In this document: in pieces, positions 1-7,230 of the stretch
How the letters are laid out: each line of letters starts with the position of its first letter
How positions within the stretch are numbered: position 1 is the stretch's first letter
Source: Aquirhabdus sp.
Lineage (GTDB): Bacteria; Pseudomonadota; Gammaproteobacteria; Pseudomonadales; Moraxellaceae
Reading direction: 5' to 3'
Assembly (NCBI GenBank): GCA_030150595.1
Contig: JASLFQ010000279.1
Span: 1-8,349 of the forward strand
Length of the DNA stretch: 8,349 nucleotides
Notes under the pieces: model-generated
What the model was told of the DNA's origin: nothing
Seen by the model: only the letters and a program-made list of their open reading frames with translations
The model's database searches: none
Translations under genes and position numbers: made by a program

Positions 1-1160
1 CTGTTGTTGTGACTTGTGATGTTATTGAGCCATCAACAATGCAAGGTTACGAGCGTGATCCACGTTCTATCGCACGCCGTGCAGAAGAATATTTGAAATC
101 TACTGGTATCGGTGATACTGCTTATTTTGGTCCAGAACCAGAATTCTTTATTTTTGATGAAGTGAAATTTGACATCGACATGTCAGGTGCACGTCACACG
201 ATCTATGCAGAAGAAGCTGCATGGTCAACTGGTAATTCATACGAAGGCGGCAACTCAGGCCATCGTCCACGCGTTAAAGGCGGTTACTTCCCAGTTCCAC
301 CAGTAGACAGCGGCCAAGATATCCGTGTTGCAATGTGTGAAGCGATTGAAGCAATGCTTGGCGAAGGCCGCGTTGAAGTTCAACATCACGAAGTTGCATC
401 TTGCCAATCAGAAATCGGTGTGACATTTAACACATTGGTTCGTAAAGCAGACGAAGTTCAAGTGCTGAAATATGCAGTATTGAACGTGGCACACGAACAT
501 GGCAAATCAGCTACGTTTATGCCTAAGCCACTCGTTGGTGACAACGGTTCAGGTATGCACGTTCATATGTCAATCAGCAAAAACGGTGTGAACACCTTTG
601 CTGGTGACGAATATGCGGGCTTGTCAGAAACTGCAATTTTGTTCATCGGTGGTATTATCAAGCACGCGCGTGCATTGAATGCGATTACCAACCCATCAAC
701 AAATAGCTACAAGCGTTTGGTACCACACTACGAAGCGCCGATTATGCTTGCATACTCTGCACGTAACCGTTCGGCATCAATCCGTATTCCTTACGTTGCG
801 AACCCTAAAGGTCGTCGTATCGAAGCACGTTTCCCAGATCCAGTGGCTAATCCATACTTGGCATTCGCTGCCTTGTTGATGGCGGGTCTTGATGGTATCC
901 AAAACAAAATCCATCCAGGTGCAGCTGCAGACAAAAATCTGTATGACTTGCCACCAGAAGAAGAGGCATTGATCCCAACAGTTGCTCACTCACTTGAAAT
1001 GGCGCTTGACGCATTGAAAGCTGACCATGAGTTCTTGTTGAAAGGTGGCGTATTCACCAAGCCAATGCTTGATGCATATATCGAACTGAAAATGGAAGAA
1101 GTGCGTCGCTTGAACACGACAACTCACCCAGTTGAGTTTGAAATGTACTACAGCTGCTAA
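1..1160 (+). CDS. glnA: Glutamine synthetase type I (GS-beta), 3' part; N-terminus outside window
   Basis: This enzyme makes glutamine from glutamate, ammonia and ATP in the cytosol as a dodecamer and is the entry point of nitrogen assimilation. The reading frame is open from base 3 and runs to TAA at 1158-1160. About 385 residues are visible, against about 469 for the full E. coli protein, so some 84 N-terminal residues lie upstream; the GTG at base 9 is internal, not a start. Counting from base 9, I see the metal-binding GPEPEFF (41-47), [10 protein letters not shown] with the catalytic-site histidine (179-188), [11 protein letters not shown] (251-261) and EARFPDP (273-279). The adenylylation loop [10 protein letters not shown] has its tyrosine at residue 312 (bases 942-944), so control by GlnE adenylylation is expected. 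The end, [12 protein letters not shown], aligns with the normal family C-terminus. An intrinsic terminator follows. Identification is secure. Confidence 0.98.
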   Translation, partial: VVVTCDVIEPSTMQGYERDPRSIARRAEEYLKSTGIGDTAYFGPEPEFFIFDEVKFDIDMSGARHTIYAEEAAWSTGNSYEGGNSGHRPRVKGGYFPVPPVDSGQDIRVAMCEAIEAMLGEGRVEVQHHEVASCQSEIGVTFNTLVRKADEVQVLKYAVLNVAHEHGKSATFMPKPLVGDNGSGMHVHMSISKNGVNTFAGDEYAGLSETAILFIGGIIKHARALNAITNPSTNSYKRLVPHYEAPIMLAYSARNRSASIRIPYVANPKGRRIEARFPDPVANPYLAFAALLMAGLDGIQNKIHPGAAADKNLYDLPPEEEALIPTVAHSLEMALDALKADHEFLLKGGVFTKPMLDAYIELKMEEVRRLNTTTHPVEFEMYYSC

Positions 1161-1174
1161 GTTGTAATACATGT

Positions 1175-1204
1175 AAAAAAGGTCTGCATTGCAGGCCTTT
1201 TTTT
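1175..1204 (+). terminator. Intrinsic terminator of glnA
   Basis: A hairpin with arms GGTCTGC (1181-1187) and GCAGGCC (1191-1197), containing one G-T pair and an ATT loop, is followed by seven T residues (1198-1204). Six A residues stand on the upstream side and could extend the stem. It begins 14 bases after the glnA stop codon, which suits a monocistronic glnA transcript. The A-tract and T-tract symmetry could also give some activity on the opposite strand. Confidence 0.92.
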
Positions 1205-1241
1205 ATTGACAATTTTACTGATAATGATTGGATTTACCTTC

Positions 1242-1247
1242 TATAAT
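1242..1247 (+). promoter_or_regulatory. Candidate -10 element upstream of the DUF4124-ubiC-ubiA genes
   Basis: A perfect TATAAT lies at 1242-1247 in an AT-rich stretch after the glnA terminator, about 90 bases before the next gene. The -35 position at 17-base spacing (1219-1224, TGATAA) is poor. A perfect TTGACA at 1206-1211 is 30 bases away and cannot pair with it. Another weaker -10-like TATAAA lies at 1304-1309. A promoter must exist somewhere in 1205-1335, because the gene before it ends in a strong terminator; which hexamer is used is uncertain. Confidence 0.4.
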
Positions 1248-1335
1248 CATTAAGATTCTCTTCATCATATTCATACTTAAGTTTATGGGTTTGTGGTTTA
1301 CAATATAAATATCTATCCGCATAGGACTTGCCTCA

Positions 1336-1920
1336 ATGAGAAACTCTGAAACATTGACTACTGTGATCTCTTGTTTTAAGCCGCGCCTGATTGTGGGCAT
1401 GATGTTTTTAAGCTTTTTTTCGGCAACTGTTTTAAATAGTCAGTTGGCGCAAGCGGCGGTTTATAAAAAGGTTGATGCGGATGGTAATGTCAGTTTTAGT
1501 GATGTTCCCGATAAGTCTGCCCAAGAAGTCTATATCGCTCCATTAGCAACTATTCCCGCATTGAGCCAAGATCAAATCGCGCGTACGTTGCAGGATGATC
1601 CACAAAGCAGCACTGCACAAACGAGCTATACGATTAAAATTATCTCGCCGACGCCAGATCAAACTTATTATCGTGCTGCAGATGCGTTTTCAGCAAATGT
1701 GCAAGTAAATCCAGAAATGAAACATGGTGATCATTTGGTTCTTTTGGTCGATGGAAAAACTTCTGGAGAAGATGTACCTCCTGACCAACTGGAACGTGGA
1801 CAACATCAATTTGAGGCGAGGGTGGTCTCTACAAAGGGAAAAGTTTTGGCTTCCCAATCGGTCACTTTCTTTGTACTTCAACCTAATGTGAAGCAACAGG
1901 CAAGAATGGGACTGCGGTAG
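1336..1920 (+). CDS. DUF4124-domain exported protein
   Basis: A 194-residue protein of unknown function. The N-terminus has basic residues (K15, R17), a hydrophobic stretch (about 18-34) and an AQA site near residue 40, which reads as a Sec signal peptide for export to the periplasm. Directly after it, residues 41-67 (AVYKKVDADGNVSFSDVPDK and on) match the DUF4124 pattern of a small beta-rich domain with YK-VD-DG and FSD-P. A spacer rich in Q, S and T follows. Residues 97-182 look like an immunoglobulin-like beta domain (IKIISPTPDQTYY, LVLLVDGK, GQHQFEARVV, VTFFVL). The ATG at 1336 has an AGGA at 1323-1326, 9 bases upstream. A start at Met22 would leave a shorter signal peptide. The gene precedes ubiC by 14 bases, so co-transcription is likely, but nothing shows a role in quinone synthesis. 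The domain assignment is fairly secure; the function is unknown. Confidence 0.85.
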   Translation: MRNSETLTTVISCFKPRLIVGMMFLSFFSATVLNSQLAQAAVYKKVDADGNVSFSDVPDKSAQEVYIAPLATIPALSQDQIARTLQDDPQSSTAQTSYTIKIISPTPDQTYYRAADAFSANVQVNPEMKHGDHLVLLVDGKTSGEDVPPDQLERGQHQFEARVVSTKGKVLASQSVTFFVLQPNVKQQARMGLR

Positions 1921-1934
1921 AGTTGAGATTAAGT

Positions 1935-2492
1935 ATGTCGCCGCGAAAGCCTGCTTCAAGGCGTGTCTCACATTGGTTTAATGTTAAACATAAATACCAT
2001 CGCCAATTAGATTCTACTTCAGCTGGTTTAAACCCTTGGCTACTTGCGCAGGGGTCATTAACTCAGCAGTTACGTGCATACGCAGGCGGTAGGTTCAGTG
2101 TATTACCGCTTCATGAGTCTTTGCAGCATCCAAATTTTGATGAAGTCAAACAATTGCATATTCATTCTGCACAGCGTGTTTGGGTGCGCGAAGTGTTGTT
2201 ATTTGGCAATGATAAAGAACCATGGGTACATGCACGTAGCGTTATGCCATTGAAGACATTGCGAGGTTCTGGGCGACGTTTGAAGTTATTGAAAACTCGC
2301 TCACTTGGATCTTTGTTGTTTGAACGAGGGGGCGTCCAAGTCATTCCCTTAGTTCAGCAACGAAAGTCTAGAGAGCTTGCTCGATTGCCTGAAGGATGGA
2401 CGCGTCGGACAACGTATGTTTGGCATAAGAAGTATTTGTTGGTACAAGAAACCTTCTTGCCAGCATTTGTCCAGTCTTTAAATCGTCATTAA
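1935..2492 (+). CDS. ubiC: Chorismate lyase (chorismate pyruvate-lyase)
   Basis: UbiC removes pyruvate from chorismate to give 4-hydroxybenzoate, the first committed step of ubiquinone synthesis; it is a small cytosolic protein. From the ATG at 1935 it has 185 residues, against 165 in E. coli. The family pattern is clear: WLLAQGSLTQQLR near the N-terminus, WVREVLL with the substrate-binding arginine (R85, matching E. coli R76), EPWVHARSVMPLKTL, RSLGSLLF, and QETFLPA with the conserved glutamate (E172, matching E. coli E155). An in-frame TTG at 1923 would add four residues. I prefer the ATG because GGTAGAG lies too close to the TTG, but the Shine-Dalgarno signal for either is weak. The extra N-terminal stretch is basic. 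It sits just after the DUF4124 gene and before ubiA, as in the common ubiCA arrangement. Confidence 0.9.
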   Translation: MSPRKPASRRVSHWFNVKHKYHRQLDSTSAGLNPWLLAQGSLTQQLRAYAGGRFSVLPLHESLQHPNFDEVKQLHIHSAQRVWVREVLLFGNDKEPWVHARSVMPLKTLRGSGRRLKLLKTRSLGSLLFERGGVQVIPLVQQRKSRELARLPEGWTRRTTYVWHKKYLLVQETFLPAFVQSLNRH

Positions 2493-2568
2493 GTCCTACA
2501 AAAGAAGTATCATTTCATCAGGTTTAAATCTATTTGAGTCATTTATTAGACTTTGCGAGTTAATTTTG

Positions 2569-3465
2569 ATGAACTTTCCTGTGCAATCACAACATCTATC
2601 TTGGCGCGAACGAGTATTTGCATATGTGCAACTCACGCGATTGGATCGTCCTGTGGGTATTGAATTATTACTTTGGCCTACTTTGTGGGCGGTCTGGCTA
2701 GCAGGTCGGCAAACGAATCCACATCACGCATCGTGGCAGATTGTATTGGTGTTTATCTTGGGTGTAATCTTTATGCGCTCCGCGGGTTGTGTGATTAATG
2801 ATTTCGCAGATCGACATGTTGATGGTCAAGTTGAACGTACTAAAAATCGCCCGCTTGCCAGTGGTAAAGTCTCGTCTAAAGGAGCCTTGGCATTGTTTGC
2901 GGTATTGGTGCTGATGAGTGCCACATTATTATTATTTTTACCCATTGAAACCGTATATTGGGCGTTTGGTGCGCTGTTCTTAGCGACGCTATATCCTTTT
3001 ATGAAGCGCTGGACGTATCTGCCGCAATTTGTATTAGGCGCAGCGTTTTCGTGGGCGATTCCGATGGCATTTGTGGCACAAGGGCAAACACCGAGTTTGG
3101 TGTGTTGGCTGTTGTATGTGGCGAATTTATGTTGGACTGTTGCATACGATACTCAATATGCTATGACCGACCGTCCAGATGATCTCAAGGCTGGGATTAA
3201 GTCTACGGCGATTTTGTTTGGACAGAATGATCTGTTGATTATTGGCATTTTACAAGCCATGTTTTTGGTTTTTATGGTAATCGTTTTTTGCTTACTCCAT
3301 TTATCGATCTTTGCATTTATTGGGCTTTTGATTGCGTTGATTTTATTTGTTGTCCAATTCCTGCAGACACGTGATCGGTTGCCAGCCCATACTTTTCAAG
3401 CCTTTCTGAATAATTGCTGGGTAGGGCGCATTGTTTGGTTAGGTGTAGCGATTGCTCTATTTTAG
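2569..3465 (+). CDS. ubiA: 4-hydroxybenzoate polyprenyltransferase
   Basis: This inner-membrane prenyltransferase attaches the long isoprenoid chain to C3 of 4-hydroxybenzoate, the product of UbiC, to give 3-polyprenyl-4-hydroxybenzoate. The 298 residues compare with 290 in E. coli. From the ATG, the first aspartate-rich motif NDFADRHVD is at 77-85 (N77, D78, D81, D85), followed by RTKNRPLASG. The second motif, YDTQYAMTDRPDD, is at 193-205. These bind Mg2+ and the prenyl diphosphate. DRPVGIELLLWPTLWA near the N-terminus is also typical. Eight or nine hydrophobic segments span the rest. The TTG at 2566 directly before the ATG is an alternative start; GAG at 2557-2559 suits the ATG. The 76-base gap after ubiC has no clear terminator, so transcription from ubiC is likely. 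Chain length cannot be read from the sequence. Confidence 0.97.
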   Translation: MNFPVQSQHLSWRERVFAYVQLTRLDRPVGIELLLWPTLWAVWLAGRQTNPHHASWQIVLVFILGVIFMRSAGCVINDFADRHVDGQVERTKNRPLASGKVSSKGALALFAVLVLMSATLLLFLPIETVYWAFGALFLATLYPFMKRWTYLPQFVLGAAFSWAIPMAFVAQGQTPSLVCWLLYVANLCWTVAYDTQYAMTDRPDDLKAGIKSTAILFGQNDLLIIGILQAMFLVFMVIVFCLLHLSIFAFIGLLIALILFVVQFLQTRDRLPAHTFQAFLNNCWVGRIVWLGVAIALF

Positions 3466-3504
3466 TGCGTATTTCTGATGTGATTTTTACTATGAAAAGT
3501 CTGA

Positions 3505-3540
3505 TTGAAAAATGTACTGCAGTTGAAAAATCACTGCATG
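3505..3540. repeat. Tandem direct repeat upstream of tsaE
   Basis: Two adjacent 18-base units, 3505-3522 and 3523-3540, share the first nine bases TTGAAAAAT exactly. They also share ACTGCA, shifted by one base. A third, weaker TGAAAA occurs at 3493-3498. The second unit ends one base before the -10 hexamer of the candidate tsaE promoter, so the repeat covers the -35 area. This would suit an operator, but the sequence does not identify a regulator. Confidence 0.7.
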
Positions 3541-3547
3541 GTACAAT
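3539..3547 (+). promoter_or_regulatory. Candidate extended -10 promoter for tsaE-mutL-miaA
   Basis: TGGTACAAT (TG at 3539-3540, -10 TACAAT at 3542-3547) matches the extended -10 form, which needs little -35 contact. The -35 position at 17 bases (3519-3524, GCAGTT) is poor, and TTGAAA at 3523-3528 is only 13 bases away. Transcription would start near 3554, leaving a leader of about 44 bases before tsaE. Confidence 0.5.
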
Positions 3548-3597
3548 CTGATTTTTATTTCCCTGATTCTTATTTCATAGTTTGTTGATTGAGTGAC

Positions 3598-4125
3598 ATG
3601 ACGAATCCTTTAGCATCCCCGATTTCCGATTCCTTGACAGTTCGCCATATTGATCTCATTGATGAGGCTGCAACAACGCGAATTGCGACGCAACTTGCCC
3701 AGATTTTTTCATCGGGTGTTGTTTATTTAGTCGGTGGTTTAGGTGCTGGAAAAACAACGTTTACCCGCGCGTGGCTACATGCGAAAGGGCATGTTGGTGC
3801 AGTCAAAAGCCCAACCTACACTTTAGTTGAACCTTATCAAATTGCAGGGCAATCAGTATTCCATTTTGATTTGTATCGTCTCAATGATCCTTTTGAGCTA
3901 GAACTGATGGGAATTCGTGATTATCTTGATGATCGTAATGCGTTGCTTTTAATTGAATGGCCACAAAAAGGTGAGCCAGTGATTCCGAATGCAGATTTGC
4001 AATTAACGTTGCAGACTGCAAATGATGACATCACACGACATTTAATAATAGAGGCGTTTAGTCCCTCTGGAGTTGCGGCATTAACGTTATTCGATGAGCA
4101 AAAAGGATTGATACATCATGAATGA
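3598..4125 (+). CDS. tsaE: tRNA threonylcarbamoyladenosine biosynthesis ATPase TsaE
   Basis: TsaE is the ATPase that, with TsaB and TsaD, drives transfer of the threonylcarbamoyl group (made by TsaC) to A37 of tRNAs reading ANN codons (t6A); it acts in the cytosol. From ATG 3598 it has 175 residues, against about 153 in E. coli, with the extra length in the N-terminus and a short C-terminal tail. The Walker A motif GGLGAGKTT is at 46-54 (K52). SPTYTLVEPY (71-80), HFDLYRL (89-95) and LIEWPQKGE (118-126) are all family signatures. A TTG at 3589 would add three residues. Neither start has a strong Shine-Dalgarno sequence; TGAG at 3590-3593 is close to the ATG. The last eight bases overlap mutL, so translation of the two is probably coupled. 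Confidence 0.95.
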   Translation: MTNPLASPISDSLTVRHIDLIDEAATTRIATQLAQIFSSGVVYLVGGLGAGKTTFTRAWLHAKGHVGAVKSPTYTLVEPYQIAGQSVFHFDLYRLNDPFELELMGIRDYLDDRNALLLIEWPQKGEPVIPNADLQLTLQTANDDITRHLIIEAFSPSGVAALTLFDEQKGLIHHE

Positions 4126-6151
4126 TTTCCTTGATGTGTCTTCATCAGAATCATTGACTAGCGCACGTATTCAAAAGTTACCCGCAGCACTTGCCAACCA
4201 GATTGCAGCAGGAGAGGTGGTTGAGCGTCCTGCATCCGTGGTGAAAGAGCTCGTGGAAAATGCTTTAGACGCGGGCGCAACGCGGATTGAGGTGCGGATT
4301 CAGCAAGGTGGCTCATCGCTGATTGAAGTGCTGGATAATGGCCATGGCATTCATCCTGATGATTTAGTGCTTGCGGTCTTACGGCATGCGACGAGTAAGA
4401 TTTCAACAGCTGAACAACTTGCTGCAATTGCAACATTAGGTTTTCGTGGCGAGGCGCTTGCGTCGATTGCGGCAATTTCCCGTTTTAGTTTGTCGAGTAG
4501 CCAGACGGATGATGGTCTGGGTTTTGAAGTGACCGTCGATACTGCGATTGATCATGAAGCGTCGCAAGTTTCTTTAAAAGAACTCATTACGCCGAAACCT
4601 ATTGCGCATTCACGTGGGACACGCGTGGTGATTCGTGACCTATTTTATAATGTGCCAGCACGTCGTAAATTTCTTAAAAGTGTAGGGACGGAATTTAGCC
4701 ACATTGAAGAAGTCGTTAAGCGCATGGCGCTGGTGCATTTCGATGTGGCGTTTGTGCTCATTCATCAAGATCAACGCAAAATTGATTTACCCATTGCTGA
4801 CAGCGGTGAATTGCGTTTGCAACGTGTACGTAAAATTTTGGGTGGGCGTTTTGCAGATACAGCGCATTGGGTTGATGCGCAGAGTTTAGATTTGCGTTTG
4901 GCTGGCTGGCTTGGTCATCCTGCGGAGGCACGCGCGCAAGCAGATCTGCAATATCTTTATGTGAATGGCCGAGTCGTGAAAGATCGTAGCGTGAGTCATG
5001 CACTGCGAATGGCTTATGAATCCGTGTTGCATGGACATAAACATCCTGCTTTTTTATTGTTCCTAGAGCTTGATCCAGAGCGTGTGGACGTCAATGTGCA
5101 TCCAACCAAGCACGAAGTGCGGTTTGTGGCGCAACGCGAAGTGCATGAGTTTGTACGTCATCATGCTAAACAAGTCTTGTCTCAGTTTCAAACTGCACCA
5201 GCAGAATTAGCAGATGCTTTGCATCCTAACCAACGCCAGCCTGAGCAAGTGCAATCGGTCTTGGGTTTACATCAATATGATTCTGATAACTCCCTAATTA
5301 GCCAACGGTCATTTGATACTAATGAAAGAGGTTTCCAAAATCATGCGACTCAAAATGGTTCATTTCAAAATCAGCCATCTAATCCATATTCCAATCAAAC
5401 GTATCTAGATCGAACTAGTCACAGCCAAGGCGTGCAAGCTGCATTAGGGCAGTATTTCCAAGCATTACGTCCTGATACAAGTGGTCATGCTGATTTAAGT
5501 GTGGTGCCAACTGCTGATGAATATCCTTTGGGATTGGCATTAGCGCAATTGCATGGCATTTATATTTTGGCGCAAAACCGTGATGGTCTCATTATGGTGG
5601 ATATGCATGCGGCGCATGAGCGGATTTTGCTGGAACAACTCAAAGCTGCATGGGATGTGAATCAAGCCGAACAATGGCAAACACAGCCACTTTTAGTGCC
5701 ACTCGCGGTCGATGTGACTTCTCAGCAAGCACATCGTGCAGAGCAACTCCAAGAGAGCCTGCATCGATTGGGACTAGAAGTAGATCGACAAGGTGAGCAG
5801 ACGGTTGTGGTGCGAGCTGTGCCTGCATTATTGGCACGCGGTAATATCAGTACCTTGGTGCAGCAACTTTTATCGGATATTGATTTAACCGAACAAAATA
5901 GAGACGGTGAGGATTCAGACGCTGTGAATCTAAATAATAGTGGCTTAATTCGCGCACGCGATCGCATTCTGGGCACGATGGCATGTCATGGAGCTGTGCG
6001 TGCACACCGTCAGTTAAGTCTTGCTGAAATGAACGGGTTGCTACGCCAAATGGAGCAAACACCTTTTGCGAGTCAGTGCAATCACGGCAGACCAACGTGG
6101 CGTGCATTCCCGTTGTCACAACTTGATAAATTATTTGCGCGAGGCGATTGA
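4118..6151 (+). CDS. mutL: DNA mismatch repair protein MutL, endonuclease-motif type
   Basis: MutL is the dimeric ATPase that links mismatch recognition by MutS to strand incision. It has 677 residues, against 615 in E. coli. The N-terminal GHKL ATPase is intact: ANQIAAGEVVERPAS (26-40), ENALDAGA with E47 and N48, DNGHGI (73-78), GFRGEAL (108-114) and RGTRV (166-170). VDVNVHPTKHEVRF closes the transducer domain near 336. A polar linker rich in Q, N and S covers about 370-440. The C-terminal domain carries DMHAAHERILLE (495-506), a match to the DMHA(x)2E(x)4E metal-binding endonuclease motif. QPLLVP (523-528) resembles the beta-clamp binding motif of other nicking MutLs. ACHGAVRAH (622-630) and CNHGRPTW (654-661) are also present. 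E. coli MutL lacks this active site and relies on MutH. AAAAGGA at 4101-4107 stands 10 bases before the start. It overlaps tsaE by 8 bases and abuts miaA. Confidence 0.97.
   Translation: MNDFLDVSSSESLTSARIQKLPAALANQIAAGEVVERPASVVKELVENALDAGATRIEVRIQQGGSSLIEVLDNGHGIHPDDLVLAVLRHATSKISTAEQLAAIATLGFRGEALASIAAISRFSLSSSQTDDGLGFEVTVDTAIDHEASQVSLKELITPKPIAHSRGTRVVIRDLFYNVPARRKFLKSVGTEFSHIEEVVKRMALVHFDVAFVLIHQDQRKIDLPIADSGELRLQRVRKILGGRFADTAHWVDAQSLDLRLAGWLGHPAEARAQADLQYLYVNGRVVKDRSVSHALRMAYESVLHGHKHPAFLLFLELDPERVDVNVHPTKHEVRFVAQREVHEFVRHHAKQVLSQFQTAPAELADALHPNQRQPEQVQSVLGLHQYDSDNSLISQRSFDTNERGFQNHATQNGSFQNQPSNPYSNQTYLDRTSHSQGVQAALGQYFQALRPDTSGHADLSVVPTADEYPLGLALAQLHGIYILAQNRDGLIMVDMHAAHERILLEQLKAAWDVNQAEQWQTQPLLVPLAVDVTSQQAHRAEQLQESLHRLGLEVDRQGEQTVVVRAVPALLARGNISTLVQQLLSDIDLTEQNRDGEDSDAVNLNNSGLIRARDRILGTMACHGAVRAHRQLSLAEMNGLLRQMEQTPFASQCNHGRPTWRAFPLSQLDKLFARGD
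6141..6144 (+). promoter_or_regulatory. Ribosome binding site that supports the TTG start of miaA
   Basis: GAGG lies inside the last codons of mutL, seven bases before TTG 6152. No in-frame ATG occurs before 6200, just in front of the P-loop, so this site decides the start. Because the mutL stop codon (6149-6151) directly precedes the TTG, ribosomes finishing mutL could reinitiate on miaA. Confidence 0.75.
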
Positions 6152-7153
6152 TTGACACTGTTTAATAAAAGTTCCGAACATCCGCCAGCCGTTTGTATCA
6201 TGGGGCCAACGGCGAGCGGTAAAACAGCGTTGGCATGTGAATTATACGACACAGGTCGCTATGAAATCATTTCAGTGGACTCAGCACTCGTTTATCGCGG
6301 TCTTGATATTGGTACAGCGAAACCAACTCTGCAGGAGTTGCTGCAATACCCACATCATTTGGTTGATATTATCGAACCCGAAGATGTGTATTCAGCGGCT
6401 AATTTTGTACAGGATGCAAATCGATTGATCAGTGAAATTCAACAACGAGGGAAGATTCCTTTGCTTGTTGGCGGAACGATGTTGTATTTCCGAAGTTTAC
6501 TCTCTGGTATGGCTGCAATGCCTGCAGCAGACGCTGATGTGCGTGCCGAAATCACCGCACAGGCAGAACAGCAAGGCTGGGACTGGATACATCAACAATT
6601 AGCAGCAGTTGATCCACGTGCAGCACAACGTTTTCTACCGAGTGACCACCAGCGTGTGATGCGTGCGTTAGAAGTCTACCGAATTAGCGGGAAGGCGATT
6701 AGTGATTTCCACGATGAACAAGTCGTTCAACAATCCGATGATTTTAAGATTTATGCATTAGTACCTGATCGTGCAATATTGCATGAGCGCATTGCATTGC
6801 GTTTGCAGCAAATGTGGGAGGCTGGTTTTATGGATGAAGTAAAAAAGCTGCGTCAACGTCCATTTCTGACTGCCGAGTTTCCTTCGATGCGCTCTGTTGG
6901 CTATCGCCAAGTTTGGGAGTATCTTGATCAATTGGAGAAAGAATCACCGCCTGTCGCTGAAAACAAACTGCTCACAGAATATCAATTGACTGTTAATACC
7001 AATAAAAACATACTAGAAATGCAGAATCGTGCATTATATGCAACAAGGCAACTTGCTAAGCGCCAGTTTACGTGGATTAGATCTTTAAGGGATTCCCACA
7101 TTGTGCAGATTTTAAATACAGTTAATGAAGGTTTTCTTCACTTGCGTAGTTGA
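6152..7153 (+). CDS. miaA: tRNA dimethylallyltransferase (tRNA A37 i6A synthase)
   Basis: MiaA transfers the dimethylallyl group from DMAPP to N6 of A37 in tRNAs reading UNN codons, the first step to ms2i6A. It has 333 residues, against 316 in E. coli. Features in order: P-loop GPTASGKT (18-25), SVDSALVYRGLDIGTAKP with D43 and S45 (41-58), LLVGGTMLYFRSLL (104-117), DHQRVMRALEVYRISGK (165-181), SVGYRQVWEYL (248-258) and ATRQLAKRQFTWIR (297-310). Between GYRQ and ATRQ there are 43 residues, where E. coli has about 20; this extra stretch (roughly 260-290) is polar and does not break the frame. The start is TTG at 6152, directly after the mutL stop, because the first ATG (6200) would remove the strand leading into the P-loop. 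It sits in the conserved mutL-miaA-hfq order. Confidence 0.96.
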   Translation: MTLFNKSSEHPPAVCIMGPTASGKTALACELYDTGRYEIISVDSALVYRGLDIGTAKPTLQELLQYPHHLVDIIEPEDVYSAANFVQDANRLISEIQQRGKIPLLVGGTMLYFRSLLSGMAAMPAADADVRAEITAQAEQQGWDWIHQQLAAVDPRAAQRFLPSDHQRVMRALEVYRISGKAISDFHDEQVVQQSDDFKIYALVPDRAILHERIALRLQQMWEAGFMDEVKKLRQRPFLTAEFPSMRSVGYRQVWEYLDQLEKESPPVAENKLLTEYQLTVNTNKNILEMQNRALYATRQLAKRQFTWIRSLRDSHIVQILNTVNEGFLHLRS

Positions 7154-7186
7154 AAATAATGGCTCAAAATTGTGCCCCCTGTCGTT

Positions 7187-7195
7187 TGTTATAAA
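7187..7195 (+). promoter_or_regulatory. Candidate extended -10 promoter for hfq
   Basis: TGTTATAAA (TG at 7187-7188, -10 TATAAA at 7190-7195) fits an extended -10 element. The -35 at 17 bases (AAATTG) is weak, and TTGTGC at 7170-7175 is only 14 bases away. Transcription would start near 7202, giving hfq its own short leader in addition to read-through from miaA. In E. coli, hfq likewise has promoters apart from the operon start, there lying within miaA. Confidence 0.45.
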
Positions 7196-7205
7196 AAAAT
7201 TAATT

Positions 7206-7230
7206 AGCCGCTAATTTTGGCAGCTTTTTT
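7206..7230 (+). terminator. Hairpin with U-tract in the miaA-hfq gap (terminator or attenuator candidate)
   Basis: The arms AGCCGCTA (7206-7213) and TGGCAGCT (7218-7225) pair over eight positions, with one C-A mismatch and one T-G pair, around an ATTT loop. T7225 begins a run of six T residues (7225-7230). It has the form of a weak intrinsic terminator, placed 53 bases after the miaA stop and 18 bases before the hfq start. It could reduce read-through from miaA, or act as a structured, U-rich 5' leader of hfq mRNA. Confidence 0.5.

Noticed and set aside
1206..1247. Perfect TTGACA (1206-1211) and perfect TATAAT (1242-1247) as one sigma-70 promoter
   Set aside because: The spacing is 30 bases, far from the usual 16-18; the TTGACA also begins only two bases after the glnA terminator T-run. 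Only the TATAAT is kept as a candidate.
3523..3547. TTGAAA (3523-3528) with TACAAT (3542-3547) as a standard -35/-10 pair
   Set aside because: The spacer is 13 bases, too short; the TG before the -10 makes an extended -10 promoter the better reading.
4158..4475. 105-codon open frame on the - strand inside mutL
   Set aside because: It lies wholly over the conserved MutL ATPase domain and its translation has no recognisable family features; it is an antisense shadow.
5847..6158. 103-codon open frame on the - strand over the end of mutL
   Set aside because: Opposite the conserved MutL C-terminal domain, without a ribosome site or family features.
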